Part shown: positions 16,991 through 25,010 of the stretch, piece after piece
How the letters are laid out: the number at the start of each line of letters is the position of its first letter
Position numbering within the stretch: position 1 is the stretch's first letter
Source of the DNA: Synergistaceae bacterium UBA1037
GTDB lineage: Bacteria; Synergistota; Synergistia; Synergistales; Synergistaceae
Reading direction: 5' to 3'
NCBI GenBank assembly: GCA_002316795.1
Contig: DCEE01000020.1
Coordinates: 1-64,000, forward strand
Length of the DNA: 64,000 bases
Position numbers and translations under genes: made by a program
Notes under the pieces: generated by a model
Database searches by the model: none
Seen by the model: the letters and a program-made list of their open reading frames with translations, nothing else
What the model was told of the DNA's origin: nothing

Positions 16991-17018
16991 AGAGCGCCGC
17001 GGAAGCGGCGCCCCTTAA
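16991..17018 (+). terminator. hairpin between converging genes, weak terminator
   Basis: GCGCCGC (16994-17000), GGAA loop, GCGGCGC (17005-17011), then CCCTT. A strong GC stem but a poor T-tract, so efficiency is uncertain. It lies between the converging molybdenum hydroxylase and alpha/beta hydrolase genes. Confidence 0.55.
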
Positions 17019-17030
17019 ATATATTCTTTC

Positions 17031-17927
17031 TCAGTTAAATCTTACAAGGAATGCGGTGAGCGAGTCGTAGAAGCTGTCCGGGTTTTCGAGGAAGGATGTC
17101 TGTGATGCCTCAGGTATCGTGACCCTTACAGACCCCGGTATGAGTGAACGGTAGTACTCAATAGTTTCTTTCCTTACCTGGTCATATACTCCGCATATGA
17201 GCAGGACGCGCACTTTTATATGAGGGAGCTTCGGTGTTATGTCCATGTTTTTGAGTATGCCGATGCATGTAAATTCACTGGGACCCCACATATGCCTGTA
17301 GACCCTGAGTCCGTTCGGAGTCTTGGGTTTCATTGCGTACTGCCTGAACTGCCTTTTGTGCTTCTGCAGTTCCCTGCACTGGAAATTTCTGTTGTACTCG
17401 GCTATCGCGTCCTGGTAGAGTCTGCCTCCGAACTGTATCTCCTTTTCGGATTCCTCTACGATCCTGACGTACTCTTCTCCGAGTTCAGCAAGCCTTGATT
17501 TGGCATCCCTGATCCATATCTCCGTGCTGAGGTAGGGGCTTACCATGGTTATGGACTTTACAGGAGTGTCAGGCGTCCTCAATACGTGTTCCGCAGCCAG
17601 CATTGCTCCCCAGGAGTGTCCTATGAGGTGGAGCTTCTCGACCTTCATTTCACTGATCACGGTGTTCAGTGTCTCGATGTAACGCTCCGGGACCCAGATC
17701 GATTCATCGCCCACATCATTCTTCTCGTCGCTTCCAAGTTGGTTGTACATATAGACCTTGCAGTCCTTGGCGAGCATTTCTGCCATCGGTGAAAAAGATT
17801 CGAAATTGCCCCCTGGACCGCCGTGAATGAATAGAATAGGGATAGCGGAATCGTTGTCGCCTAATACGTTAAGTCCGACATAGCCTCCCGGCACGTCTAT
17901 GTATTGGGTCTTCATCTCAATTGCCAT
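17031..17927 (-). CDS. alpha/beta hydrolase, proline iminopeptidase (S33) family, catalytic His missing
   Basis: 298-residue alpha/beta hydrolase. The oxyanion motif HGGPGG is at 35-40 and the nucleophile elbow GHSWG places S105. A candidate acid is D in LICGVYDQ near 250. However, where S33 enzymes have the catalytic histidine (usually 'ASH' followed by an acidic residue), this protein reads PEASQTSFLENPDSF with Q276; the codon is CAG and the surrounding sequence is otherwise well conserved. The usual DQRG motif is also NQLG. It may therefore be inactive as a peptidase, use another base, or be a binding protein. Ribosome site GGGAGG supports the ATG. No operon partner. Confidence 0.8.
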   Translation of the reverse strand: MAIEMKTQYIDVPGGYVGLNVLGDNDSAIPILFIHGGPGGNFESFSPMAEMLAKDCKVYMYNQLGSDEKNDVGDESIWVPERYIETLNTVISEMKVEKLHLIGHSWGAMLAAEHVLRTPDTPVKSITMVSPYLSTEIWIRDAKSRLAELGEEYVRIVEESEKEIQFGGRLYQDAIAEYNRNFQCRELQKHKRQFRQYAMKPKTPNGLRVYRHMWGPSEFTCIGILKNMDITPKLPHIKVRVLLICGVYDQVRKETIEYYRSLIPGSVRVTIPEASQTSFLENPDSFYDSLTAFLVRFN

Positions 17928-18201
17928 TTCCGGTTCCTCCCTTCGCAGTCAGGTAGTTGCTCTTTTTAGATTATATCTTAATTTTCTGAACATTTGAAGG
18001 TCAGTATGTATCGTTTAGGTATTTTTACCAACTTATGATCAGAAGAAGTAATTTATAATAATTTTGACAAAAACAGCTTATACTGACACACGTGGCATAA
18101 GAACGATCACAATTTCCCGGTTATTATTGATCCGAATGGTCTTATGTGATTTATAACATGGGATAGTGTCAGCGAAAAAGAATATCAGGAGGAGTTATGG
18201 A

Positions 18202-19080
18202 ATGTCATATCCCGATCCGGTAATGGCAATTTGCTACGATTTCGACGGGACCCTGGCCCCGGGGAACATGCAGGAGTATGATTTCTTCCCTGACCTCAGG
18301 ATCGCCCCCAGGGATTTCTGGGAAGAATCGAACGCCCTTGCAAGGGAGCAGGAGGTCGATCCGATACTTGCTTACATGAAGCTGATGCTGGACAAGGCCA
18401 GGCTTTCGGGAAAAGTCAGGATCTCAAAGAGCGCATTCAGGGACTACGGCAAAACAGTTGACCTCTTCAGGGGCGTCAAAAGCTGGTTTGGCGAGATCAA
18501 TGATTATGCTGCTCAAAAAGGGGTCAGGCTCGAGCACTACATAATCTCGTCAGGCCTCCGGGAGATGATCGAGGGAACTTCGGTAAGCAGGCACGTGAAG
18601 GCGATATATGCGAGCTCATTCATCTACGACCAGCACGATGTTGCGATATGGCCTGCCAATGCGGTCAACTACACAACCAAGACCCAGTATCTGTACAGGA
18701 TCAACAAAGGGATCGAAAGCGTTACTGACAACGTTGCTATAAATGAGTTCGTAGCCGAAGAGGACCGCAGGATACCTTTCTCAAGGATGCTCTTCATAGG
18801 GGACGGAAGCACCGACGTTCCCTGCATGAAGCTTGTTAAAAACCAGGGCGGACATGCTATAGCCGTCTATTCCGGCGGGAACGGCACCGGCAGGGACTAC
18901 GCCGAAAGGCTCCTTCGGGACGGAAGAGTGAACTTCATCGCAGAGGGTGTCTATACTAAGAACTCGAAGATGTTCAAATATACGTCATCTATCATAGACA
19001 TGGTCTCGGCCTCATACAAACTCTACACCCTGATGAAATCTGCAGGAAAAAGTCAGGCAGAGTGCGGCCCCGAAAACTGA
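18202..19080 (+). CDS. HAD superfamily phosphatase-like hydrolase
   Basis: 292-residue haloacid-dehalogenase-fold protein. Motif I is D13-F-D15-G-T (CYDFDGTL), motif II the IISSGL serine, motif III a lysine in the central region, and motif IV is FIGDGSTDVPCMK with the metal-binding aspartates. The insertion between motifs I and II (about 85 residues, helical) is a C1-type cap. The product probably removes phosphate from a small metabolite; the substrate is unknown. The ATG at 18202 has AGGAGGAG 7 nt upstream; the frame extends to 18166 without a ribosome site. It is monocistronic and converges on the MscS gene with 22 bp between them. Confidence 0.85.
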   Translation: MSYPDPVMAICYDFDGTLAPGNMQEYDFFPDLRIAPRDFWEESNALAREQEVDPILAYMKLMLDKARLSGKVRISKSAFRDYGKTVDLFRGVKSWFGEINDYAAQKGVRLEHYIISSGLREMIEGTSVSRHVKAIYASSFIYDQHDVAIWPANAVNYTTKTQYLYRINKGIESVTDNVAINEFVAEEDRRIPFSRMLFIGDGSTDVPCMKLVKNQGGHAIAVYSGGNGTGRDYAERLLRDGRVNFIAEGVYTKNSKMFKYTSSIIDMVSASYKLYTLMKSAGKSQAECGPEN

Positions 19081-19102
19081 AAAGAGAACCGAAAGGATAA
19101 GT

Positions 19103-21313
19103 TCAGCGGGGAGGCTGCTTTTCCTCAGTCTCCTTGATCTCTCCCTTGATACGGACGTCCCTCTGGGGGAAGGGGATCTCTATCTTCGCACTGTTGAAGG
19201 CCGCGAGTATCCTCTGCCGGATGGAGCTCTTTACGTCCCTTTCAAGGTTTTCCTTGATGTCGACGAAGAACTGCGCGGTCAGTTCAAGGGCGCTCTCCCC
19301 GAAATCCTCCAGGAGTATCTTGTATGGGGGTGACTTCAGCACGTTCCTGTCCTTGCTCAGGATATCCCTCATTATGCACATCGCCTTTTCGACGTCCGTT
19401 TCGTAGGCGACTGAGATCTTTACCTCTGTCCTTGTGAAGGAGTTGTTGAGGGTCAGGTTGACTATCGCTCCTTCCAGGACCTTGCTGTTCGGGATTATCA
19501 GGTGATTGCTCTGCTCACATTTTACGACGGTGTTCTGAAGCGTGATCTCCTCCACGATGCCCCTTTTATCGGCTATTATGACTTCGTCGCCGATCCGGAC
19601 CTTTTTCTGGAAGAGGAGTATCATCCCGCTGAATATGTCCCCGGTGTATTTCTGTGCCCCGAATCCGACTGCGATCGCCACCACACCTCCGAGGAATGCG
19701 AAGGCCGTGAGAGGGATGTGCAAGCTCCACAGACCGAAGAAAGTTGAAATGACGACGCCCGTGTAGTAGATGAACTTCTGGATGAGGAGGCTGCTGTGCC
19801 TGCTCATGCTCAGTCCGTCAGCGGTCCTCTTCCTGAAAATGTATGCAAGGTATCGGGTGAGCAGGATGCCTGCAAGGAAGATCAGAAGAGCGAAGGAGAA
19901 CTTGCCTACGGTTATAGGGTATTCGCCGACGTGCCAGAGTTCAGTCTCCCTGAACCTTGAAATACCGCTGCCCCAGAGGAAGCCGAGTTTCTCTTCGCTG
20001 TTGTGAGCTCCGGTTATGCGCAGTGTCTCTTTACGGAGGTCCGTGTACTGGCTCCTGATCGTCCCCAGCTCTACAAGATAGGAGAGATATCTTTTCTTCC
20101 TTGCCGACAGGTTCTCAAGGAAACGGTCCCTGATCTGATCGTCCTGCTCCGTCATCAGCGGGCTCCCGCTGCTGAACCTCCTGCTTACAGCCTGTTCTGT
20201 CTCCCTGATGGTCTGGATCGAATCGACGCATAGGGTAATGTTGGCGTTTATGTCATCAATAAAATCATTTGTCCTTGAGAGGATGAATTTCTGCCTTCCG
20301 ACGTCGAGGTTTCCTTCTATCAGGTCCTGCATTCCCCTCCATACCGACCTGAGCGATGTAAGCTTCTCAATGACCTCCAGGATCATCAGGATCTCGTCCC
20401 TTATGAGCTGCTGCTCGTTCGAGATCCAGAACCTCGCAAATGAGGTGAGGTCGCTCTCTTCGTCTACGAACTCGTTTGCGGGGTCGGATTTCTTTTCAAG
20501 CAGGATTATGGTTTCGTAAAGGGCTCCCGTCTTCTGTAAAACAATGGAATTGAGAAGTGCGAAATCTTCGCTGCTGAACTTTATGTTCTGCCTGATGTCG
20601 GCAAGCATGGGTTCGATCATATCGACCTTTCCCTTTGTGTCGTTTAGTTCCTTTTCCGCCAGTGAGAGCGTGGTCATGTACAGGGTGTTTATTGCCGTGC
20701 ACTCTTCGAGCTTCGCCTTTATCTCCCTCATCCGCCAGCTGTTGGTCAGGCTTTCCCCGTTGCCTCTGGCGATCCTTTCGTTGACTACCCGGAACCTCTT
20801 TTCAGTCTCGGTCATATCGGTATTGTTTCTCAGAAGGGTAGACTTTGCCTTTTCTATAAGCCTTTGGTATCTTTCAGCCTCGTTGCGGTAGTTTTCGACA
20901 TCTTCGAGGAAGTCAAGGTAGAGAAGGAATGAGTATGGAGGCGCTTTTTCTGCAAGCTCCTCGAGCCTGCCCTCCTCAAGGATGAACTGCGATGCGGCAG
21001 TGCCCTGCTTCTGGAGGAAATAGATGCTGTGGTATACGTGTATGTTGTTTTCAAGCATCATCTCGTAGTTGATGACCTGAGAAACGGGGATCCTGTACTG
21101 TCTTGCGAGCCCCTCCTCAAGTCCCTGTATCTTTATGACCTCGTTTTTGAGCGTCTTTATCCTTTCGAGGGGCTGAGACTGGTGTTCTGTTAGAATTCTT
21201 TTCACGTCTGAGAGCGACTCGGCGAAAGATATTGCAGAAAAGAGAAGTATCAGGAAAAGGGCAAGGAAAGGTACAGATAAATTTTGTCCGGATATTACGG
21301 CGCTCTTTCTCAC
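19103..21313 (-). CDS. large MscS-family mechanosensitive channel with periplasmic N-terminal domain
   Basis: About 736 residues. A signal peptide (LSVPFLALFLILLFSAISFA) is followed by about 430 residues of mostly helical, coiled-coil-rich extracytoplasmic sequence, then membrane helices (about 470-500 and 515-560) and the MscS core: the pore helix region FLGGVVAIAVGFGAQKYTGDIFSG and the beta domain RIGDEVIIADKRGIVEEITLQNTVVK. This layout is that of MscK/MscM-type channels that release solutes on osmotic downshock. Start: an in-frame ATG exists at 21349, but a GTG at 21313 has GGGGGG 6-7 nt upstream and gives a compact signal peptide. C-terminal tail is charged (EIKETEEKQPPR). Confidence 0.9.
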   Translation of the reverse strand: MRKSAVISGQNLSVPFLALFLILLFSAISFAESLSDVKRILTEHQSQPLERIKTLKNEVIKIQGLEEGLARQYRIPVSQVINYEMMLENNIHVYHSIYFLQKQGTAASQFILEEGRLEELAEKAPPYSFLLYLDFLEDVENYRNEAERYQRLIEKAKSTLLRNNTDMTETEKRFRVVNERIARGNGESLTNSWRMREIKAKLEECTAINTLYMTTLSLAEKELNDTKGKVDMIEPMLADIRQNIKFSSEDFALLNSIVLQKTGALYETIILLEKKSDPANEFVDEESDLTSFARFWISNEQQLIRDEILMILEVIEKLTSLRSVWRGMQDLIEGNLDVGRQKFILSRTNDFIDDINANITLCVDSIQTIRETEQAVSRRFSSGSPLMTEQDDQIRDRFLENLSARKKRYLSYLVELGTIRSQYTDLRKETLRITGAHNSEEKLGFLWGSGISRFRETELWHVGEYPITVGKFSFALLIFLAGILLTRYLAYIFRKRTADGLSMSRHSSLLIQKFIYYTGVVISTFFGLWSLHIPLTAFAFLGGVVAIAVGFGAQKYTGDIFSGMILLFQKKVRIGDEVIIADKRGIVEEITLQNTVVKCEQSNHLIIPNSKVLEGAIVNLTLNNSFTRTEVKISVAYETDVEKAMCIMRDILSKDRNVLKSPPYKILLEDFGESALELTAQFFVDIKENLERDVKSSIRQRILAAFNSAKIEIPFPQRDVRIKGEIKETEEKQPPR

Positions 21314-21382
21314 AAAAGTACCCCCCGCAGTAACAACGTTTCGACACATTACACAAGACTATTTTACATTAATAAACCAAAA

Positions 21383-21420
21383 CAAAAAGGGGCAGTCATT
21401 GTTAATTATCTGGCTGCCCC
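21383..21420 (-). terminator. intrinsic terminator of the proline racemase gene
   Basis: Minus strand: CTGCCCC-type stem (GGGGCAG at 21414-21420 complement with plus GGGGCAG at 21389-21395), then TTTTTGTTTT. A plus-strand T-run also occurs near 21428-21436, after the hairpin, so it may act in both directions. Confidence 0.8.
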
Positions 21421-21450
21421 CCATCCGTTTTTTTTTGTATTTTTGAAGTC

Positions 21451-22455
21451 TTAGCCAAGCAGGAAACCGGGGAGCAGGGGATCGCTCTCCTGACGCACCA
21501 GCCAGTTGAAGCCAGTGATGTTGGCGGTGCCCTTTATGTAGGGCTGTACTGTGTCGAACTCTCCGACCTTGAGTCCGGGCTCATAGTGCCCTTCAAAGAC
21601 CGTTCCCAATATGCTCTCGTGGAGGAACTTCTCTCCCGGTTTAAGCTCTCCCTTTGCTGCTAGCAGTGCCATCTTCGCGCATGTGCCTGTGCCGCAGGGA
21701 GACCTGTCGACGTTTTTTGCGCCGAATATGACGCAGTTCCTGGCGTTTTCTCCTTCTTTATGGATACCAAACTCGGCCAGCAGCACCTTGTTGTTTTCAG
21801 GGATCAGGGGATGCTGTACCTTATGCTGTTTGTTTGCCTCTTCCATTACTTCGAGCCCCATTTTTGTGATGGCAGCTGCTTCAGACGGAACGATCTCAAA
21901 ACAGAAATCCTCGGCTTTGAGGATCGCAAAAAAACTTCCCCCGAAACAGATGTCAAACTTGACTGTTTTATCGATCGATGGGAGATAGAGGTCCAGGTCC
22001 CTTGCGAAGACAAACGCCGGGACGTTCTTAAGTGTAGCGGAAACTGCCTCTCCGTTTTCGACATCAACTGTCATTGTCACCATGCCGGCAGGAGTGTCCA
22101 GCTTTACCTCTGTTGTCGGTTCCGTGACAGTTACCATTCCCAGGTTTACCATCGCTGAAGAAAGCCCGATCGACCCGTGTCCGCACATGGATACGCTGCC
22201 GCCGGAATCGCAGAAGATGACTCCTGTATGTGCCTCCGGGTTTACCGGCGGGACCATTATCGCCCCGAACATGTCAGCGTGCCCCCTGGGCTCAGTCATT
22301 ATGAACCTGCGGAAGTCGTTGTGATTATCACAAAAATCTTTCCATTTCTCAGACATCGTTCGCCCTTTAAAAACAGGAGAACCTCCGATAATGATCCTTG
22401 TCGGTTCCCCGCAGGTATGGGAATCGATCGCTGCAACCATTTTTGTGATCTTCAT
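21451..22455 (-). CDS. proline racemase / hydroxyproline epimerase family
   Basis: 334-residue cofactor-independent racemase acting with two cysteines, cytoplasmic. C91 (VSMCGHGSIG) and C254 (DRSPCGTGTCAKMA) are the paired catalytic thiols; both are cysteine, as in true proline racemases and 4-hydroxyproline 2-epimerases, and unlike the related dehydratases in which the first is replaced by Ser or Thr. It interconverts L- and D-proline (or epimerises hydroxyproline), typically to feed D-proline reductase; no prd genes are in the window. It is divergent from an RpiR regulator and its leader shares a palindrome-rich 178-bp region with that gene. Proline versus hydroxyproline is not decided. Confidence 0.9.
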   Translation of the reverse strand: MKITKMVAAIDSHTCGEPTRIIIGGSPVFKGRTMSEKWKDFCDNHNDFRRFIMTEPRGHADMFGAIMVPPVNPEAHTGVIFCDSGGSVSMCGHGSIGLSSAMVNLGMVTVTEPTTEVKLDTPAGMVTMTVDVENGEAVSATLKNVPAFVFARDLDLYLPSIDKTVKFDICFGGSFFAILKAEDFCFEIVPSEAAAITKMGLEVMEEANKQHKVQHPLIPENNKVLLAEFGIHKEGENARNCVIFGAKNVDRSPCGTGTCAKMALLAAKGELKPGEKFLHESILGTVFEGHYEPGLKVGEFDTVQPYIKGTANITGFNWLVRQESDPLLPGFLLG

Positions 22456-22554
22456 TATGACAACCGCCTTTCTGTCGTTTGGATTTGACTTATCATGATG
22501 CTAACACAATAAATCACTCGTCGCAACATTTGGTCAGAATTTATAATTTTTTGA

Positions 22555-22605
22555 TTGACAAATCATATATAGTGATTTAATATTCTGGTGGAACAAATGC
22601 TCCAC
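22555..22605 (+). promoter_or_regulatory. promoter of the RpiR gene with two operator-like palindromes
   Basis: TTGACA (22555-22560), 17-bp spacer, TAATAT (22578-22583). Inside the promoter is AAATCA-N7-TGATTT (22560-22578), and just downstream is GTGGA-N8-TCCAC (22588-22605). A further AAATCAC half site lies at 22511-22517. These are plausible sites for the RpiR protein, which would control itself and perhaps the divergent proline racemase. Confidence 0.7.
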
Positions 22606-22633
22606 ATATTGACAATATAGGAGAAAATAATCC

Positions 22634-23527
22634 ATGAACAGCGGAGCTCTCTCCCTTTTTGAGAGGATAAGGTCCGGATCCGACAAGCTGTCTCCGGCGC
22701 AAAAAAGAGTAAGCAACTATATCCTTTCATCTTACCGGTCACTGGCCTACGTAACGCTGGCGGAGCTTGCCAGGCTTACTTTGACGGGACAGGGTACGGT
22801 CGTCAGGTTTGCCCAGGCGCTGGGCTACGGTTCGTTCTCTAGTCTGCAGAGGGCATTGAGGGATGAGATAGAGAGGGGTGCTCCGAGAAGCCTGGAGATC
22901 TACTCGTCCAAGGGCGTGAAGGATGAAGATAATTCTCCTTTCGACACCGTATTTGAGATGGAGAGGAGCCTCATGGACGAGACGCACAGCCTGATCAAAA
23001 GAGAAGAGTTCGACCTGGCTGCAAGGATCCTCTCAGATGCTCCTGCGCTGATAGTGTCAGCCACAGGGAGCAATTCGTTCCTGGCTGACTATGCCGGTTA
23101 CTTTCTGGGAACGATGAAGGAGAAGGTTGCGGTCGTAAAGGGAACGGATCTTTCAGATGTGAACACCCTCCTTGATGCCCAGGAGGGAACTGTGGGGCTT
23201 GTTTTCAGTTTCCCCAGATATCCGATAAAGACACAGTCCATAGTAAGGGCCATGAAAGAGAAGGGCATGAGGATCATCGGCATCTCAGATTCAATTGCCT
23301 CGCCGATTGCCTGTTACTGTGCTCCGTTCTTCATGGTCCCTCAGAAGTACATGACATTCATGGATCCGTGCGCTGCGGTTATGTCGCTGATACATTCAAT
23401 ACTGTACGGAGTATGGATGCACGACAGAAAGAGCTGCAGGAACAGGATCGAGGCAAGAAAGCGTCTTTTTGAGGGCGAAAAGTTCTTTGTGTCCGAAAAT
23501 ATCCCCCTTCCGGATCTCACGCCCTGA
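22634..23527 (+). CDS. RpiR family transcriptional regulator (HTH + SIS domain)
   Basis: 297 residues: N-terminal HTH of the RpiR type (about 1-80, including LAELARLTLTGQGTVVRFAQALGYGSFSSLQRAL) and a C-terminal sugar-isomerase (SIS) domain (about 125-260, ALIVSATGSNSFLADYAGYFLG and VFSFPRYPIKTQSIVRAMKEKG) that binds a phosphorylated or acidic ligand. The gene lies between proline racemase (divergent) and an ornithine-cyclodeaminase-family gene (58 nt downstream, same strand), so it probably regulates amino acid turnover rather than sugar use; this is contextual inference. The ligand is unknown. Confidence 0.9.
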   Translation: MNSGALSLFERIRSGSDKLSPAQKRVSNYILSSYRSLAYVTLAELARLTLTGQGTVVRFAQALGYGSFSSLQRALRDEIERGAPRSLEIYSSKGVKDEDNSPFDTVFEMERSLMDETHSLIKREEFDLAARILSDAPALIVSATGSNSFLADYAGYFLGTMKEKVAVVKGTDLSDVNTLLDAQEGTVGLVFSFPRYPIKTQSIVRAMKEKGMRIIGISDSIASPIACYCAPFFMVPQKYMTFMDPCAAVMSLIHSILYGVWMHDRKSCRNRIEARKRLFEGEKFFVSENIPLPDLTP

Positions 23528-23585
23528 ATATAAAAAATGAATGACCGGCATGCCGGGAAAAACATAAACAGGAGGCGTTGCAGCA

Positions 23586-24575
23586 ATGGCATACGATGTT
23601 CGTTTTATTTCTGAGGCAGATGTACAGTCACTCGGCATTACTATGAAGGAAGTAATGGATCATGTGGAAACGGGCTGGAAGATGAACGGCGAAAATAAGA
23701 CAGAGCTTCCCGCAAAGATAGGCGTACATCCAAGGCATGACTGCTACATGCACGCCATGCCCTGTTGGATAGGCGGAGAAGTAGACATGGCCGGGATCAA
23801 ATGGGTGGCCGGCTATCCGAGCAACCTGCAGAAAAAATTGCCCTACAACAACGGCGTCTTCATCCTGAATGACGTCGAGACAGGTGTGGTCAAAGCCATC
23901 ATGGACTGTAACTGGATGACTACATGGAGGACCGGCGCGGCTGCAGGGCTTGGCGCCAGGTACTTCGCGGATCCGGCAACAGAAGTTGTGGCAGTGGCAG
24001 GACTCGGTACGATCGGAAAGATAACCCTCAGGGCGTTCAAGGAAGTCCTTCCCGCGATGAAGACGGTCAAGCTGTACGACCCCGTTCCCGAACAGGCCGA
24101 AAGGTACATCGAAGCGATGAAGGGCATCTGTCCAAATGTAGAATTCGTGGTATGCACCGATGTGAAAAAAGCATGTGAAGACGCCGATGTCGTTACCACA
24201 TGTGCGCCGATCCTGGAGAATCCAAACAGGATCATAACCGCTGATATGCTTAAGAAGGATGTCTTCTGCATGACGAGTGACTACGATTCGACCTTTGCTG
24301 GTGAAGTGGTAAACAAAGGAAGTGCCTTCGTCTGCGACAACAGGAACCAGTACCTCTGGACCCAGGGGCACGGAGTATACTTCCAGAACGGATATCCGCT
24401 TGCCGAGGAGATATACGCCGACATGGGCGAAGTGGTCGCAGGCAAGGCCCAGCCCGTAAGGACAGGGCGCAGGACATGCCTCTTCATGGGTATCGCTAGC
24501 CATGACGTGATGACCGCTAAGCTGATCCTTAAGAAGGCTGCCGTGAAAAATGCCGGCACCATGCTGAAGCTGTGA
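23586..24575 (+). CDS. ornithine cyclodeaminase / mu-crystallin family protein
   Basis: 329-residue NAD(P)-dependent enzyme. The N-terminal half has IKWVAGYPSNL and WMTTWRTGAAAGLGARYFADP (substrate/nucleotide arginine about 112) and the Rossmann part begins AVAGLGTIGKITLRAF at about 139. Family members convert ornithine to proline, dehydrogenate alanine, or reduce imines. Next to proline racemase and an RpiR regulator, ornithine to proline conversion is the natural guess, giving ornithine -> L-proline -> D-proline. AGGAGG supports the ATG. A terminator follows. Alanine dehydrogenase or imine reductase activity is an alternative that sequence alone cannot exclude. Confidence 0.88.
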   Translation: MAYDVRFISEADVQSLGITMKEVMDHVETGWKMNGENKTELPAKIGVHPRHDCYMHAMPCWIGGEVDMAGIKWVAGYPSNLQKKLPYNNGVFILNDVETGVVKAIMDCNWMTTWRTGAAAGLGARYFADPATEVVAVAGLGTIGKITLRAFKEVLPAMKTVKLYDPVPEQAERYIEAMKGICPNVEFVVCTDVKKACEDADVVTTCAPILENPNRIITADMLKKDVFCMTSDYDSTFAGEVVNKGSAFVCDNRNQYLWTQGHGVYFQNGYPLAEEIYADMGEVVAGKAQPVRTGRRTCLFMGIASHDVMTAKLILKKAAVKNAGTMLKL

Positions 24576-24614
24576 TCTGACTATCAAAGGACCGAAGATA
24601 AAACCGTAAACGGG

Positions 24615-24661
24615 ACTCCCCCCTGACCGCCTTACCGAAGCGGCATGGGGGGAGTTTTTTT
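24615..24661 (+). terminator. intrinsic terminator after the ornithine cyclodeaminase gene
   Basis: Stem ACTCCCCCC (24615-24623) with GGGGGGAGT (24647-24655), inner CCGC/GCGG pairing, then a run of seven T. Confidence 0.9.
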
Positions 24662-25010
24662 ACCGGTCTTTTTGCTGTCTCTTTCCAAAATATCGGCCTT
24701 CCGGATAACAGAATATTTGGATTATTACCCATAAATCAAAATGATTATTGACCGGGGAAGACAAAGATAATATATTGCCAAAAACAGTCTGGGCAGATCT
24801 TATAAAAGTGTCCCGTCAAAAGGGTATCCGAAGGGTCAGAGTTTTTGCTCGGAAAGGTGTGATGTATCAGTCAGTATCTTCCTATGACATAAATTACCGA
24901 TATGTTTTTCCGTCCTTTTATGTAATAATTAATGGATTGGCGACAAAAAAATCTTTGAAATAGCGACAGTTCCTGTTTAAGTTAAACTAAATCATGAGGA
25001 GGTAGCTGCA
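24662..25010 (+). promoter_or_regulatory. long upstream region of PFOR with promoter
   Basis: 349 bp without a convincing gene. TTGACC (24748-24753), 17-bp spacer and TATATT (24771-24776) make a good promoter, leaving a leader of about 225 nt before the PFOR start. I see no strong terminator, T-box or riboswitch signature in that leader. A 71-codon frame at 24748-24963 overlaps the promoter and has no ribosome site, so I do not call it a gene. Confidence 0.6.

Noticed and set aside
24748-24963. 71-codon open frame before PFOR
   Set aside because: It starts on the -35 box of the PFOR promoter, has no ribosome site and an unremarkable translation. Treated as leader DNA.
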